This document shows, one piece after another, positions 1 through 7,146 of a stretch of DNA of 12,816 nt (positions are counted from its first letter, which is position 1; every line of letters starts with the position of its first letter). The translations under genes and the position numbers were made by a program. The notes below the pieces were generated by a model. It did no database searches, had not been told where the DNA came from, and saw nothing but the letters and a program-made list of their open reading frames with translations. This DNA comes from Coemansia sp. RSA 1804 (taxonomy: Eukaryota > Kickxellomycota > Kickxellomycetes > Kickxellales > Kickxellaceae), in contig JANBTH010000674.1 in assembly GCA_027578815.1 (NCBI GenBank), positions 1-12,816 on the forward strand. Direction: 5' to 3'.

Positions 1-284
1 TAGAACCGCTGCTTAAATGTCGAGCTATTGGTGCCTGCATGATCTACCTTTTGATCAAAGTAGAACGCTGTGCTTGTACTGATTCTTTGGTTCCCTGCTG
101 CACCCGCTCCTTCTGTCTGGTTCCCGCTTGAGTACCTGATTGCATCCTCGGGATCTACATTGAAGTTGTTCATGAGACCTTCTGTCCTGAGATGGCGCTC
201 TTTCAGATGCCTTATTGCCATGGGTTCTGCTTTGCTTCGAGGTATTGCGCCAAGAAGCAATACTAAAATAAGCAGAATGTTCAT
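1..284 (-). CDS. Secreted serine peptidase, S28 family (PRCP/DPP7-like), N-terminal part only
   Basis: Partial gene that runs off the left window edge; 94 codons are visible. The ATG at 284 is the first in frame after an upstream in-frame stop. Residues 1-19 form a clear signal peptide (a Leu/Ile-rich core after MNI, ending ...PRSKA before E20), so the product should enter the secretory pathway. Residues 74-94 contain FYFDQKVDH and, after two Asn/Ser-rich residues, TFKQRF. This matches the family signature near the start of the mature S28 domain (F-x-Q-x-x-D-H-F...TF-x-QR-Y). Two N-glycosylation sequons (NQT at 55, NSS at 86) lie in the mature part. S28 enzymes remove residues C-terminal to proline, either as carboxypeptidases or as dipeptidyl peptidases; which one cannot be told here. 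The catalytic Ser, Asp and His lie outside the window. The region between the signal peptide and residue 70 is family-variable. Confidence 0.75.
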   Translation of the reverse strand, partial: MNILLILVLLLGAIPRSKAEPMAIRHLKERHLRTEGLMNNFNVDPEDAIRYSSGNQTEGAGAAGNQRISTSTAFYFDQKVDHAGTNSSTFKQRF

Positions 285-516
285 TGCAAAAACTAGCGTG
301 TGCACTTGTCCCCAGACTGAATATATGCGTTTTTATGCTGTGGTGTTGTGTGGTGAGCTGTTTTTACGTTGCAAGACCCGAATCAATAATGTATACAATC
401 TAATATCAATCTGGCGGTGTATTAAACAAGCACACTATACTTGCTATACAATGATATGATTAGGTAAGAATAAAAGTCAAAATAGCAAATACTAACAATA
501 AAAATTACAGTAACAA
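285..516. other. Upstream region of the S28 peptidase gene; no gene seen
   Basis: AT-rich sequence 5' of the S28 peptidase gene. It should hold that gene's promoter. I see no further conserved coding sequence, tRNA or clear terminator in it. Confidence 0.4.
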
Positions 517-560
517 TTACAATAAAAATAACAAACTAATAGTAACAATTCTAATACTAT
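480..560. repeat. A-rich low-complexity tract with short direct repeats
   Basis: The tract is strongly biased to A on the + strand. A 15-mer at 495-509 (ACAATAAAAATTACA) recurs at 519-533 with one mismatch. The 10-mer AGTAACAATT is repeated exactly at 509-518 and 541-550. This looks like local slippage or tandem duplication in non-coding DNA. No mobile-element ends are visible. Confidence 0.5.
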
Positions 561-1212
561 ACACCATTGACGTCCAGAGTACTACGTTAAATATCTTTTT
601 GGGATTCGCTCGAGAAGGAGAAGGATGGCGGTGTTTTCGTATATTTTGTACCTGAACATCCTTTGCCCTTGCTTTGTGTACAGCCATTGAGTATGCTGCA
701 TTGTTGTTGACCACATTATATTTTGTATTCATAACGGTATTTTTGAACACCTGGATGCTGCAAGGAATAGAAGAAGAAACTAGGAAAAAAATAATGTTAA
801 CTAAAAACGACGGCACGTTTAAAGCCATCTGGGATTGCAAGTACGAATCGATGATCCCGGCTATAGCATCAGGTGCTAAACAGCCGGAATGGGATGTCCA
901 CCTGGTCGTGCTTTTTCTTTTCTTTAAATGTGAGGAAAAAATAATACAAGAGACATCAAATGACAGCTCTGAAAGTCGCCACTTGTGCTTCAAGTGCCTT
1001 GTTAACCTAGTGAGGCTAAAATGCTGTGCAGCTGTATATTGTTGCTTTTGCTGTTGCTTCCGCTTGCTTATTAAAAGCCCTCGATTGACTTTGCCGCGTA
1101 AGAGCTGACGAAATAAAATAGAAAACCCCCTCCCCCCGACCACGCAGGAGTGGCCGCCATTTCGGTATTCATGCCTGAACCCTGCCACCATGTGCGTCGT
1201 GGTCAAGTGCAT
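517..1212 (-). CDS. Unrecognised 231-codon open frame, doubtful gene
   Basis: An uninterrupted frame from the ATG at 1212 to a stop at 517, 231 residues. I recognise no domain. The product would be basic, rich in Ser, Lys, Arg and His, with a Gln-rich patch (KQQQKQQ) and two hydrophobic stretches (one near FLVNIIFFLVSSSIP, one at the extreme C-terminus ending in LLFLL). Its last codons lie in the A-rich repeat tract, which argues against it. A second open frame on the + strand (about 674-1108, first ATG at 753) overlaps it almost entirely. Such a length is not expected often by chance in DNA of this composition, so one of the two may be real or a decayed gene. Neither reads like a typical conserved protein. 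Confidence 0.15.
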   Translation of the reverse strand: MHLTTTHMVAGFRHEYRNGGHSCVVGGRGFSILFRQLLRGKVNRGLLISKRKQQQKQQYTAAQHFSLTRLTRHLKHKWRLSELSFDVSCIIFSSHLKKRKSTTRWTSHSGCLAPDAIAGIIDSYLQSQMALNVPSFLVNIIFFLVSSSIPCSIQVFKNTVMNTKYNVVNNNAAYSMAVHKARAKDVQVQNIRKHRHPSPSRANPKKIFNVVLWTSMVYSIRIVTISLLFLL

Positions 1213-1938
1213 ACTTGCGGCCAAGAAGCATATAAGCCATTTCTGAGGAGTTTATCTTTCCATTCTAGTGTTCGGCAAAGAGCAAAAAAAACACATTGTG
1301 ATATTGTGTCAAAAACTCCAATGCAATAAAATATCATGACATAGGCAATACCGACTTTTCCGTATCTGTCAGAGTAGTTTTTGTTCTACCGGGCTAATAA
1401 AGGACGTGTCCTTAGTCATCCTGGCCATCATTCGGCGTGTCTTTCTATTAACATTCTGTACAAGAAAAACACAATAATGCATCATGCCATGAGTGTTCTC
1501 CCTCCCTCGTTTCCTTTCTTTAGTTTTTTTTTTACAAAGAACGAGTTTGTTCTCCGAAAAGCCCATGCGCTATATCCCGTAGCCTGTAGAGGATAGTTCA
1601 GTGGCGCATTTCTGAATAATCGACTTGCCAGGCCGATGTGGTTTGCCAAGAAAAAAAAATGTGGCAGATGTTACAATGTCAGTAGAAGAAATGGAAAGAG
1701 TACGACACAGCGTCAGAAAATGCAGACTCATCCTGACGATTATTATTAAACCTCACAAACAGATAATGCAATAGTTAACAACTCATTTAATTACACAGAA
1801 CACGACCCAGCAACTGACCAGAAAAGAAGGCAAGACAATATCGTCCGCAATTGCTGGGCTATAGGTCTTTGGAGATTGCCGGGGCGGGGAGAGGCAAGCA
1901 CCAGGCACAAAGCAAAATACCAACAACAGAAGCGCTTG
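1213..1938. other. Intergenic region downstream of BRF1; no gene seen
   Basis: About 725 bp with several homopolymer runs and only short mutually overlapping open frames (1369-1566 on -, 1381-1596 on +) of biased composition. It should contain the BRF1 3' untranslated region. On the - strand an AT-rich TTAATAATAATC stretch near 1738-1750 could help direct polyadenylation, but there is no perfect AATAAA close to the BRF1 stop. Confidence 0.4.
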
Positions 1939-3822
1939 CTAGTCAGAGTCGGCGCCATCGTAGCCACCAATATCATCGGCATATGTATCCGCGTATTGCT
2001 CTCCCTCTTCCTCATCGGAATCGTCATCATCCTCGTCATCTTGGTCGGCGGCTGCTGTCGCGGCAATGGCAGCCTTGGCCCTGTCCACCGCCGTGCCCTG
2101 CAAATCGTCGTGCTCATCTTCCTCGTAAATGATGGTCTCTGTCTCTTCTTTCTTGGAAGCGTAGATTCCTGCCAATGCAGTAGGAAGGCTATCGATTTGG
2201 CTCTTCTGTGTGCCACCACCGACAAAGGTCTGCTGCGTTGGCGTGGCATAGCCGGACATTGATGTCGGCGACCCAACAGCCGACAGCATCCTTGATGGAG
2301 CGGCCGAGGGAATCATAGTACTATGCACAGGCTCAGCCTTGGGCTTTGCGTCGTCGCTTACAAGCAGCTTGCCAAGCACATCGTAGTTGATCTTCTTCGA
2401 CAGTCTGCGCGTCGCCAGCATGTTCTGAGTAGATTCTAAGGGCGTGGCACCAGCAATAACAACCTTCTTCCTTGTCGAACGGCGTCGCTTGCGAGAGCCG
2501 GAATCCTGCTCTCTAGCCTGGCGTTTCCGCTCCTGCTCCTCCACAAACTCCTTGTTCTCGCGGTCCCAGATCTCCGACTTTAAGCGCACCTCCTCTTCAT
2601 TCAGCATAATGTTCTGCACCTCATCGTCGTCTAGATCGGACCACGTACTGACGTCGGGGTCAAAATTCTGACTGGCCAGCTCCCTGGAGATAAACTTTAG
2701 CCGCTCTTGGTTCAAGTAGGTGTTTATTTCATCCTGAATTTCCTGGTCCTCTGCCTCGTTGGATTCTGCCTCTGCGGAGTCCCCACTGGACCCGGAAGCG
2801 GCATCAGCTATCTCCTCCCCAAGCTCATAGATGCGTCTCCTCAACGAATCCTGAACACTTGATGGTGCAGATTGCAAGGCTTGCAGCCGTGTCCTCTCGT
2901 TCTGAGCCTGTTGCTGGGCAAGGAGCGCCTTTCGTGCCTTGATTCTGCCATTCGTGAAGGCGGGCGGGTCGGCCGATTGCTCGAGCCACAGACTGCGGAA
3001 GTCAAAGACAGACAGGTTGCCCGAAGGGGTATTGCGAAACTCGTCCAGGCGGCGCCGCAGGGTCGTATCGGCAATCTTGACGACGCGGATGATCTCGCGC
3101 TGGGTGCGACGGAAGTTGTGCATGCGGGCGGATATCAGAAGACAGGCGCCGCAGATACCGGCTGGACGACGACCCGTGCGGATCCAGTCGCGGTCCATGC
3201 GCTGAACCAGACGGATGGCATCCATGCACACCTGCTGCGTCTTGTCGCCAAACTCAAGCATCGACGCAAACCGTGAAATATAGAGCGAGGGATCCACGAT
3301 GGGAAGCTGGATATTCAGCACATTGACCAGGCGGGCAAAAGTCGACCCAAGCTTGAACACGCTGACCTGCATAATGTCCGAGAAATCTATCAGCATCTGA
3401 CTGTTCTTCTCAATTCTGCACACAATGTAGAGACACGCTGCCGACACATACAACGAGCGTCGGCCGCGCGAAAAGTTCTGGTTGAGCGCAAGCGTAAAGT
3501 ACCGCTGCGCCGAGTCGATGTAGTGCTCGGAGAGATTGAGCGCAGTCGCCAGACGCTGGATGCGTCGGCGCGAGTTGTACAGCGTTGTTTCCCGCGACTC
3601 CTGCCCGCTGCCAAGTCTCCCGGGTCCACCCATGTTGGCACGAGTCTGGCCTGCGCGCACAAACGATCCCTGCACAATCGCCGCTCCGCTGGCCGCCTCC
3701 CCAAACGTCACCTCCGAAACAATCGTGTTCTCCTCGCACACCTCACCGCACCTCAAGCAGTACGACATTCCCTGCGAGGGGTCGTGCTCGATTTCGTTGC
3801 CGCCGCATACCTTGCAACCCAT
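1939..3822 (-). CDS. BRF1: Transcription factor TFIIIB subunit Brf1 (TFIIB-related factor)
   Basis: Complete 627-aa protein without introns. Brf1 joins TBP and Bdp1 in TFIIIB, which places RNA polymerase III at tRNA and 5S rRNA genes in the nucleus. Seen in order: an N-terminal zinc ribbon (C3, C6, C22, C25, in GCKVCGG and YCLRCGEVC); two cyclin-like TFIIB repeats at about 83-165 and 177-265 (the second with RRPAGICGACLLISAR); a charged linker; the Brf1-specific TBP-binding block at about 385-437 (STWSDLDDDEVQNIMLNEEE, then WDRENKEFVEEQERKR); a basic patch (SRKRRRSTRKK, 443-453); the short conserved block KKINYDVLGKL at 476-486; and a very acidic tail from about 567 to the end. The start is the ATG at 3822: A at -3, G at +4, and the zinc ribbon begins at residue 3. 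Order and length are normal for fungal Brf1. It diverges from uL14m, with which it shares an upstream region. Confidence 0.97.
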   Translation of the reverse strand: MGCKVCGGNEIEHDPSQGMSYCLRCGEVCEENTIVSEVTFGEAASGAAIVQGSFVRAGQTRANMGGPGRLGSGQESRETTLYNSRRRIQRLATALNLSEHYIDSAQRYFTLALNQNFSRGRRSLYVSAACLYIVCRIEKNSQMLIDFSDIMQVSVFKLGSTFARLVNVLNIQLPIVDPSLYISRFASMLEFGDKTQQVCMDAIRLVQRMDRDWIRTGRRPAGICGACLLISARMHNFRRTQREIIRVVKIADTTLRRRLDEFRNTPSGNLSVFDFRSLWLEQSADPPAFTNGRIKARKALLAQQQAQNERTRLQALQSAPSSVQDSLRRRIYELGEEIADAASGSSGDSAEAESNEAEDQEIQDEINTYLNQERLKFISRELASQNFDPDVSTWSDLDDDEVQNIMLNEEEVRLKSEIWDRENKEFVEEQERKRQAREQDSGSRKRRRSTRKKVVIAGATPLESTQNMLATRRLSKKINYDVLGKLLVSDDAKPKAEPVHSTMIPSAAPSRMLSAVGSPTSMSGYATPTQQTFVGGGTQKSQIDSLPTALAGIYASKKEETETIIYEEDEHDDLQGTAVDRAKAAIAATAAADQDDEDDDDSDEEEGEQYADTYADDIGGYDGADSD

Positions 3823-4403
3823 TTTTACAGCTTGGCGCAATACGATTCAATCCAACTGTCGCGAATGCGCTTTATATTAGCAGCTGAAAGCGACCTTGAC
3901 AAGTGATTTGCGTCTTTTAGCACACAGCACCCGAAATAAAGTACCAGAGATTAAAGAAGCGTAGCGAGCTAAGAGTAGGGAAAATTATAGAGGGTATAAA
4001 ACGAGAAACCTTGTTTCGCCTGTTTTCAAGTTGGCGTTTTGGCTTGGAAATAAAAATTTTTATTGGCGGCTCATGCATTGTTTTCTGCAGAGAGAAATGC
4101 GAATGGCGCGGTCTATCGACACCTCCAGTTCGAAGCGTCGCCAAAGGTAGAAAGTGGATAGAGAGGCTTTTTTCACTGATTGATTTGATTGGCAACGCCT
4201 AAAACTTGATCAGCGAGAAGACAAAAGATTATGATTGTTTTTTATCGTGTATGGGCTCTTCAGACTGTTCTTTTTTCTTTCTCTCTCCCGATAATCGTTT
4301 GTTTTCTTGCTCCAACGCATCATATTTATCCAATACTCGGCGTCCGCTACCGTCTCCGCCAAATCTAGGAATCCGCCGGCTTTCTGCTTCCAAACGTCAC
4401 AAA
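3823..4403. promoter_or_regulatory. Divergent promoter region between BRF1 and uL14m
   Basis: This 581-bp gap lies between the two start codons. For BRF1, the - strand reads TATAAAG at 3870-3876, about 50 nt before the ATG, which would leave a short leader. For the + strand, TATAAAA stands at 3995-4001, about 400 nt before the uL14m ATG, so it is not certainly used. A perfect 14-bp palindrome, ATAAAAATTTTTAT, lies near 4049-4063 and is followed at once by ATTGG (reverse CCAAT); another ATTGG occurs near 4188. Two ATGs precede the uL14m start, at 4231 (other frame, short ORF) and 4251 (same frame). The assignments are motif-based only. Confidence 0.45.
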
Positions 4404-4796
4404 ATGATTCAAATGAAAAGTCGGCTCACTGTCATTGACAACTCTGGTGCGCTTGTGGCAGAGTGCATCAAAGTTCTCAAGAACGCACGGTGGGCCAGCG
4501 TGGGCGACGAGATTGTTATTGCTGTGAAAAAGGCGCGGCCGATATCCAACAACACATCATCGAGTCTTTCAGCCGCAAAGCTTCGCAAGGGCGATGTGCG
4601 GAGGGCTGTTATCGTGCGCACAAAAAAGGAGATCCGCCGTCCCGACGGTAGCTACGTGCGCTTTGACGACAACGCATGCATTCTCCTGAACAACCAGCAG
4701 CAGCCGCTGGGCACAAGGGTTCTTGGGCTGGTCTCTGCCGAGCTGCGCTTCAAGAACTGGGTCAAGGTCGTGTCGCTTGCGCCGCGCGTTATTTGA
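4404..4796 (+). CDS. MRPL38: Mitochondrial large-subunit ribosomal protein uL14m (yeast Mrpl38 type)
   Basis: 130-aa bacterial-type L14, a structural protein of the mitoribosome large subunit at the subunit interface. The chain begins MIQMKSRLTVIDNSGA, which aligns from the first residue with bacterial L14 and with yeast Mrpl38. Other signatures are AECIKVL, VGDEIVIAVKKA, KGDVRRAVIVRTKK, RRPDGSYVRFDDNACILLNN, PLGTRVLG and the ending SLAPRVI. A short Ser-rich insert (SNNTSSSLSAAK) before the KGDV motif matches the site where fungal mitochondrial L14 carries extra residues. It is not cytosolic uL14, which has a different N-terminus and core. The start is the ATG at 4404 (context CACAAAATG). An in-frame ATG at 4251 would add 51 residues; see findings. 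On the 3' side it converges with PP2A, only 191 bp between stop codons. Confidence 0.93.
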   Translation: MIQMKSRLTVIDNSGALVAECIKVLKNARWASVGDEIVIAVKKARPISNNTSSSLSAAKLRKGDVRRAVIVRTKKEIRRPDGSYVRFDDNACILLNNQQQPLGTRVLGLVSAELRFKNWVKVVSLAPRVI

Positions 4797-4987
4797 TATG
4801 CTAGTGCTGCCTTTTCCCCCTTCTTTCCAAATCGACATGGTGCAAAATAGTTATGTGGACAGCAAGCAAGCGAGAGCCAGTGCGATAGAATATTGTGAGA
4901 ATGGTCGGATATGTTCGTATGAAGGACAGAAAAAAATAAAAAGGAATAGTAAACTTGAGATCACAACAAATCAAATAAAGGAACGGA
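4797..4987. terminator. Convergent 3' region with AATAAA signals for uL14m
   Basis: AATAAA occurs on the + strand at 4935-4940 and again at 4974-4979. Both are suitable poly(A) signals for uL14m; the second lies within 15 nt of the PP2A stop on the other strand. No clear AATAAA is seen on the - strand for PP2A in this short gap, so the two transcripts may overlap at their 3' ends. Confidence 0.5.
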
Positions 4988-6268
4988 TCAAAGGAAGTAG
5001 TCGGGGGTTTTGCGTGTCACGTAGGGCTCAGCACGCCTTGGAGCTGGGTCAAACTGCAAAAAGGTGTACTTCATGTTTTCGTCAATCTCCATTATGGCCG
5101 CCTGGTTTCCGCAGCGGTAGCAGTAGTTGGGTGCGCTGAATATGGTGACAACGTTTTTTTCCTGGCTCCAGTTGTACCCCTCCATGACAAGCTGATGGGC
5201 GCGCGCAATAAGCGTAAGGCCGTTGTTGTGGTTAAAGGCCTCGGAGATGTCTTGCCCAAAGGTGTATCCGGCACCACGGGGAGAAATGCCCCAGCCGCAG
5301 CGGTCATCGGGATCCGACCAAAGCAGGTCGCACATCGGGCCTTCGTGAGGAACTTCCTGCACACGATCCAGCGAACGAATGTGGTCGAGCGTGTCAATGG
5401 AAGGCGAAAGGCCACCATGGAGGCAAAAGATCTGGTCCTCGATTAATGCTGTGAGTGGCAGATAGTCAAACAGATTGGTAAAGTACTTCCACACCTCGGC
5501 GTTGCCGTATTTGCGCAGACACTCGTCGTAGAAGCCATACACCTGGGTGATTTGCCGGCTCTCGTGGTTGCCGCGGAGAATAGTGATGCGCTCCGGGTAG
5601 CGTATTTTCATTGCCACAAGCAGTGTGACCGTCTCGACAGAGTAGTACCCGCGGTCAACGTAGTCGCCCATGAAAAGATAGTTTGTATTGGGCGAATTGC
5701 CGCCAATCTTGAAAAGCTCAACAAGATCATGGAACTGTCCGTGAATGTCGCCGCACACGGTTACGGGACAACGCACTGGCTGCACATTAGATTCCTGAAC
5801 AAGCACGTCCTTTGCCTATACACAGAAAAACGCTTAAAATAATGAAAAACTGCTGCTTGGGCTTAGTTAAATTGAACGCGAGATGACTGTTGTCTTTGTT
5901 TTCGAGCATGTTTCCACGAAAGAAAAAAAGACAGGATTGTGAATTAGAACGCAAAGAAAAAAGGCAGAAATAGTTTTCCTGAAAGGACCTCTAACCAGGC
6001 TGCGCGGCATGTTTTCAGGATATATTCTAACAGCAGCATAAACACCACGCATAAGCGCGAAGGCAATCGCCAGAATCTATCATCTGGACCAGTAGATTCA
6101 AAAAGGCAGACGGAAACAATAGCAGCAACAAACCCAGAAACAACAACATCAACGCCGACTTGCCTTTGCACAGAGGTTCTTGACACTTGTTTCACTGAGC
6201 TGCTTGCATTCAAAGAGCTGTTCAATCCACGAATCAAGCGTGCCAATGTCAATGTCAACAATATCCAT
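4988..6268 (-). CDS. Serine/threonine protein phosphatase PP2A catalytic subunit (two exons)
   Basis: Joined from exon 1 (6268-6164, 35 codons) and exon 2 (5815-4988), giving 310 aa; animal PP2A-C has 309. Exon 1 encodes MDIVDIDIGTLDSWIEQLFE and ends SVKNLCAK; exon 2 resumes AKDVLVQESNVQ, exactly the family continuity (LCEKAKEIL...). Metal-binding and catalytic motifs are all present: GDIHG (D58, H60), GDYVDRG (D86, R90), GNHE (N118, H119), the HGG motif (H168) and RAHQLV (H242), then SAPNYCYRCGN. The C-terminus is TPDYFL, the tail whose last Leu is carboxymethylated and whose Tyr can be phosphorylated. The full TPDYFL tail and close similarity throughout favour PP2A over PP4, PP6 or Sit4. 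The enzyme works with scaffold A and regulatory B subunits in cell-cycle and stress signalling. The splice junction is forced by an in-frame TAG immediately before exon 2 and an in-frame TGA four codons into the intron. Confidence 0.97.
5816..6163 (-). other. Intron of the PP2A gene, GC-AG type, 348 nt
   Basis: Read on the - strand, exon 1 ends ...TGTGCAAAG and the intron begins GCAAGTCGG. It ends TGTGTATAG before GCAAAGGAC. The donor AAG|GCAAGT is the strong consensus of GC-AG introns. The only nearby GT, four bases in, cannot restore the reading frame with any AG acceptor here. The intron interrupts codon phase 0. A sequence TTTAACTAAGC about 50 nt before the acceptor could hold the branch point. 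No gene is seen inside the intron; its short open frames have low-complexity translations. Confidence 0.88.
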
Positions 6269-6882
6269 TTCTATTTAGCTTGGCGTCAGTACAATATTGT
6301 ACTTTTATATCTTTACGCTGATTCTAATTTTGTGTACAAAAGAGAAAGGGAAGAAAAAAGACAGACAGGTCTTTGTATCAGGTAATTTATAAAAAGTATA
6401 AAAAAAGCTTGCGAGAAACAGATATTTAAAAGAAAGAAGAAAAAAGAACAAAGAAAAAAAACAGAAATTAGACGGCGCTTTACTCACAAAGAAAAGGCTT
6501 GACAATTTGGGGTTTATGCTGGGGATTCTTTGCTCACAAGCGCTTAGACGATGAATGCCAAAAAGAGTGCTCTATATTTTTATTGGCTACCCGCCAAAAT
6601 AGCTCTTTTTGCGTGTGCGTTTCTCCAAACATTTTCGAAACCTCCGAACATTATTGCCACATAGACTTTCTTGCTTTACTTCTGTCTGCCTTTTCATTAG
6701 AAGGCCATCTCTAAATAGGGCTTGTTCCTTGTGGATCCGCATGTTCAAGACTTCTTTACGCATCGTCAGAGGCGCTTTTTGGCTGGCACCAGCTTCTTTT
6801 TGATGACTATCAGCCTATGACGTTGTGGATGCTTCAATGTGCTGAAAGTTCCGCTGAATAGTTTCTAGATAACTCACACCTA
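6269..6882. promoter_or_regulatory. Divergent upstream region of PP2A and the first spermidine synthase gene; no gene seen
   Basis: A long AT-rich gap. Next to PP2A, the - strand has TATAAATT at 6384-6391, about 116 nt before its ATG, and the surroundings are purine-rich on the + strand. Between 6500 and 6800 two short + strand frames overlap each other, but their translations are Cys/Phe/Leu-rich and show no family. ATTGG (reverse CCAAT) occurs near 6580. I see no RNA gene that I can support. Confidence 0.4.
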
Positions 6883-6908
6883 GTCTATATATTAGACCCG
6901 TGGGGTCT
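6883..6908 (+). promoter_or_regulatory. TATA-like element inside nested inverted repeats, upstream of spermidine synthase copy 1
   Basis: TATATATTA at 6886-6894 is the best TATA candidate for the gene that starts at 7147. It lies inside GTCTA-TATAT-TAGAC (6883-6897). The right arm of that repeat is shared with a perfect hairpin, AGACCC-GTG-GGGTCT (6894-6908). GTCT, AGAC and GTCT therefore occur at 6883, 6894 and 6905, each 11 bp apart. The symmetry is seen directly; a role as protein-binding site or as core promoter is inference. Confidence 0.4.
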
Positions 6909-7146
6909 GCACAACCACGCAACAATCCATCCTCTCCTTCCTTCCAACTCCTCACTGCCAAGTGTATTATCTTTTTTCAGTTCTCTACTTTTGCTGCTTC
7001 TCTAGCGTCTGCTCTTGCTTCTGTCTCTGCATTTTGATTCATTCAGCCTTCTGCTGCATCTTGCATTTATCTCCCATTTCAGCCAGCTACTTCACCTGAC
7101 TATCAAGTACTAAAAAGCTCCAATCTATCTCTACCCAATAGGTACC
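6909..7146 (+). other. Probable 5' untranslated leader of spermidine synthase copy 1
   Basis: About 238 nt, very rich in C and T, containing no ATG at all, as expected for a scanned leader. It holds several pyrimidine-tract-plus-AG sites (for example ending near 6980, 7082 and 7141). One, ...AGTACTAAAA...CTACCCAATAG just before GTACCATG, looks like a branch point and acceptor. A 5' UTR intron is possible, but I see no strong GT donor (the best, GTGTAT near 6963, is weak), so none is called. Confidence 0.35.

Noticed and set aside
70..459. 129-codon + strand open frame
   Set aside because: It is antisense to the S28 peptidase N-terminus, which has a clear signal peptide and family motif on the - strand. 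The + translation has no family features.
1369..1596. Overlapping open frames of 65 and 71 codons on both strands
   Set aside because: Their translations follow homopolymer runs and contain no recognisable domain; they cannot be told from chance.
1585..1660. tRNA-like A-box (TAGTTCAGTGG) after 1594
   Set aside because: The 5' half resembles a tRNA D-arm, but there is no B-box GGTTCGANTCC at the expected distance, the D-loop would be too long, and no acceptor stem closes.
3917..4195. 92-codon - strand frame in the BRF1/uL14m gap
   Set aside because: It lies wholly within a divergent promoter region with TATA-like elements, and its composition is not protein-like.
5867..6052. Short - strand frame inside the PP2A intron
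   Set aside because: It sits within a well-defined intron and its translation has no family features.
6801..6857. Possible C/D-box snoRNA (TGATGA at 6801, CTGA at 6842 and 6854)
   Set aside because: The box spacing is short, the base before TGATGA is T rather than a purine, and no terminal stem forms around the boxes. Such short motifs occur often by chance.
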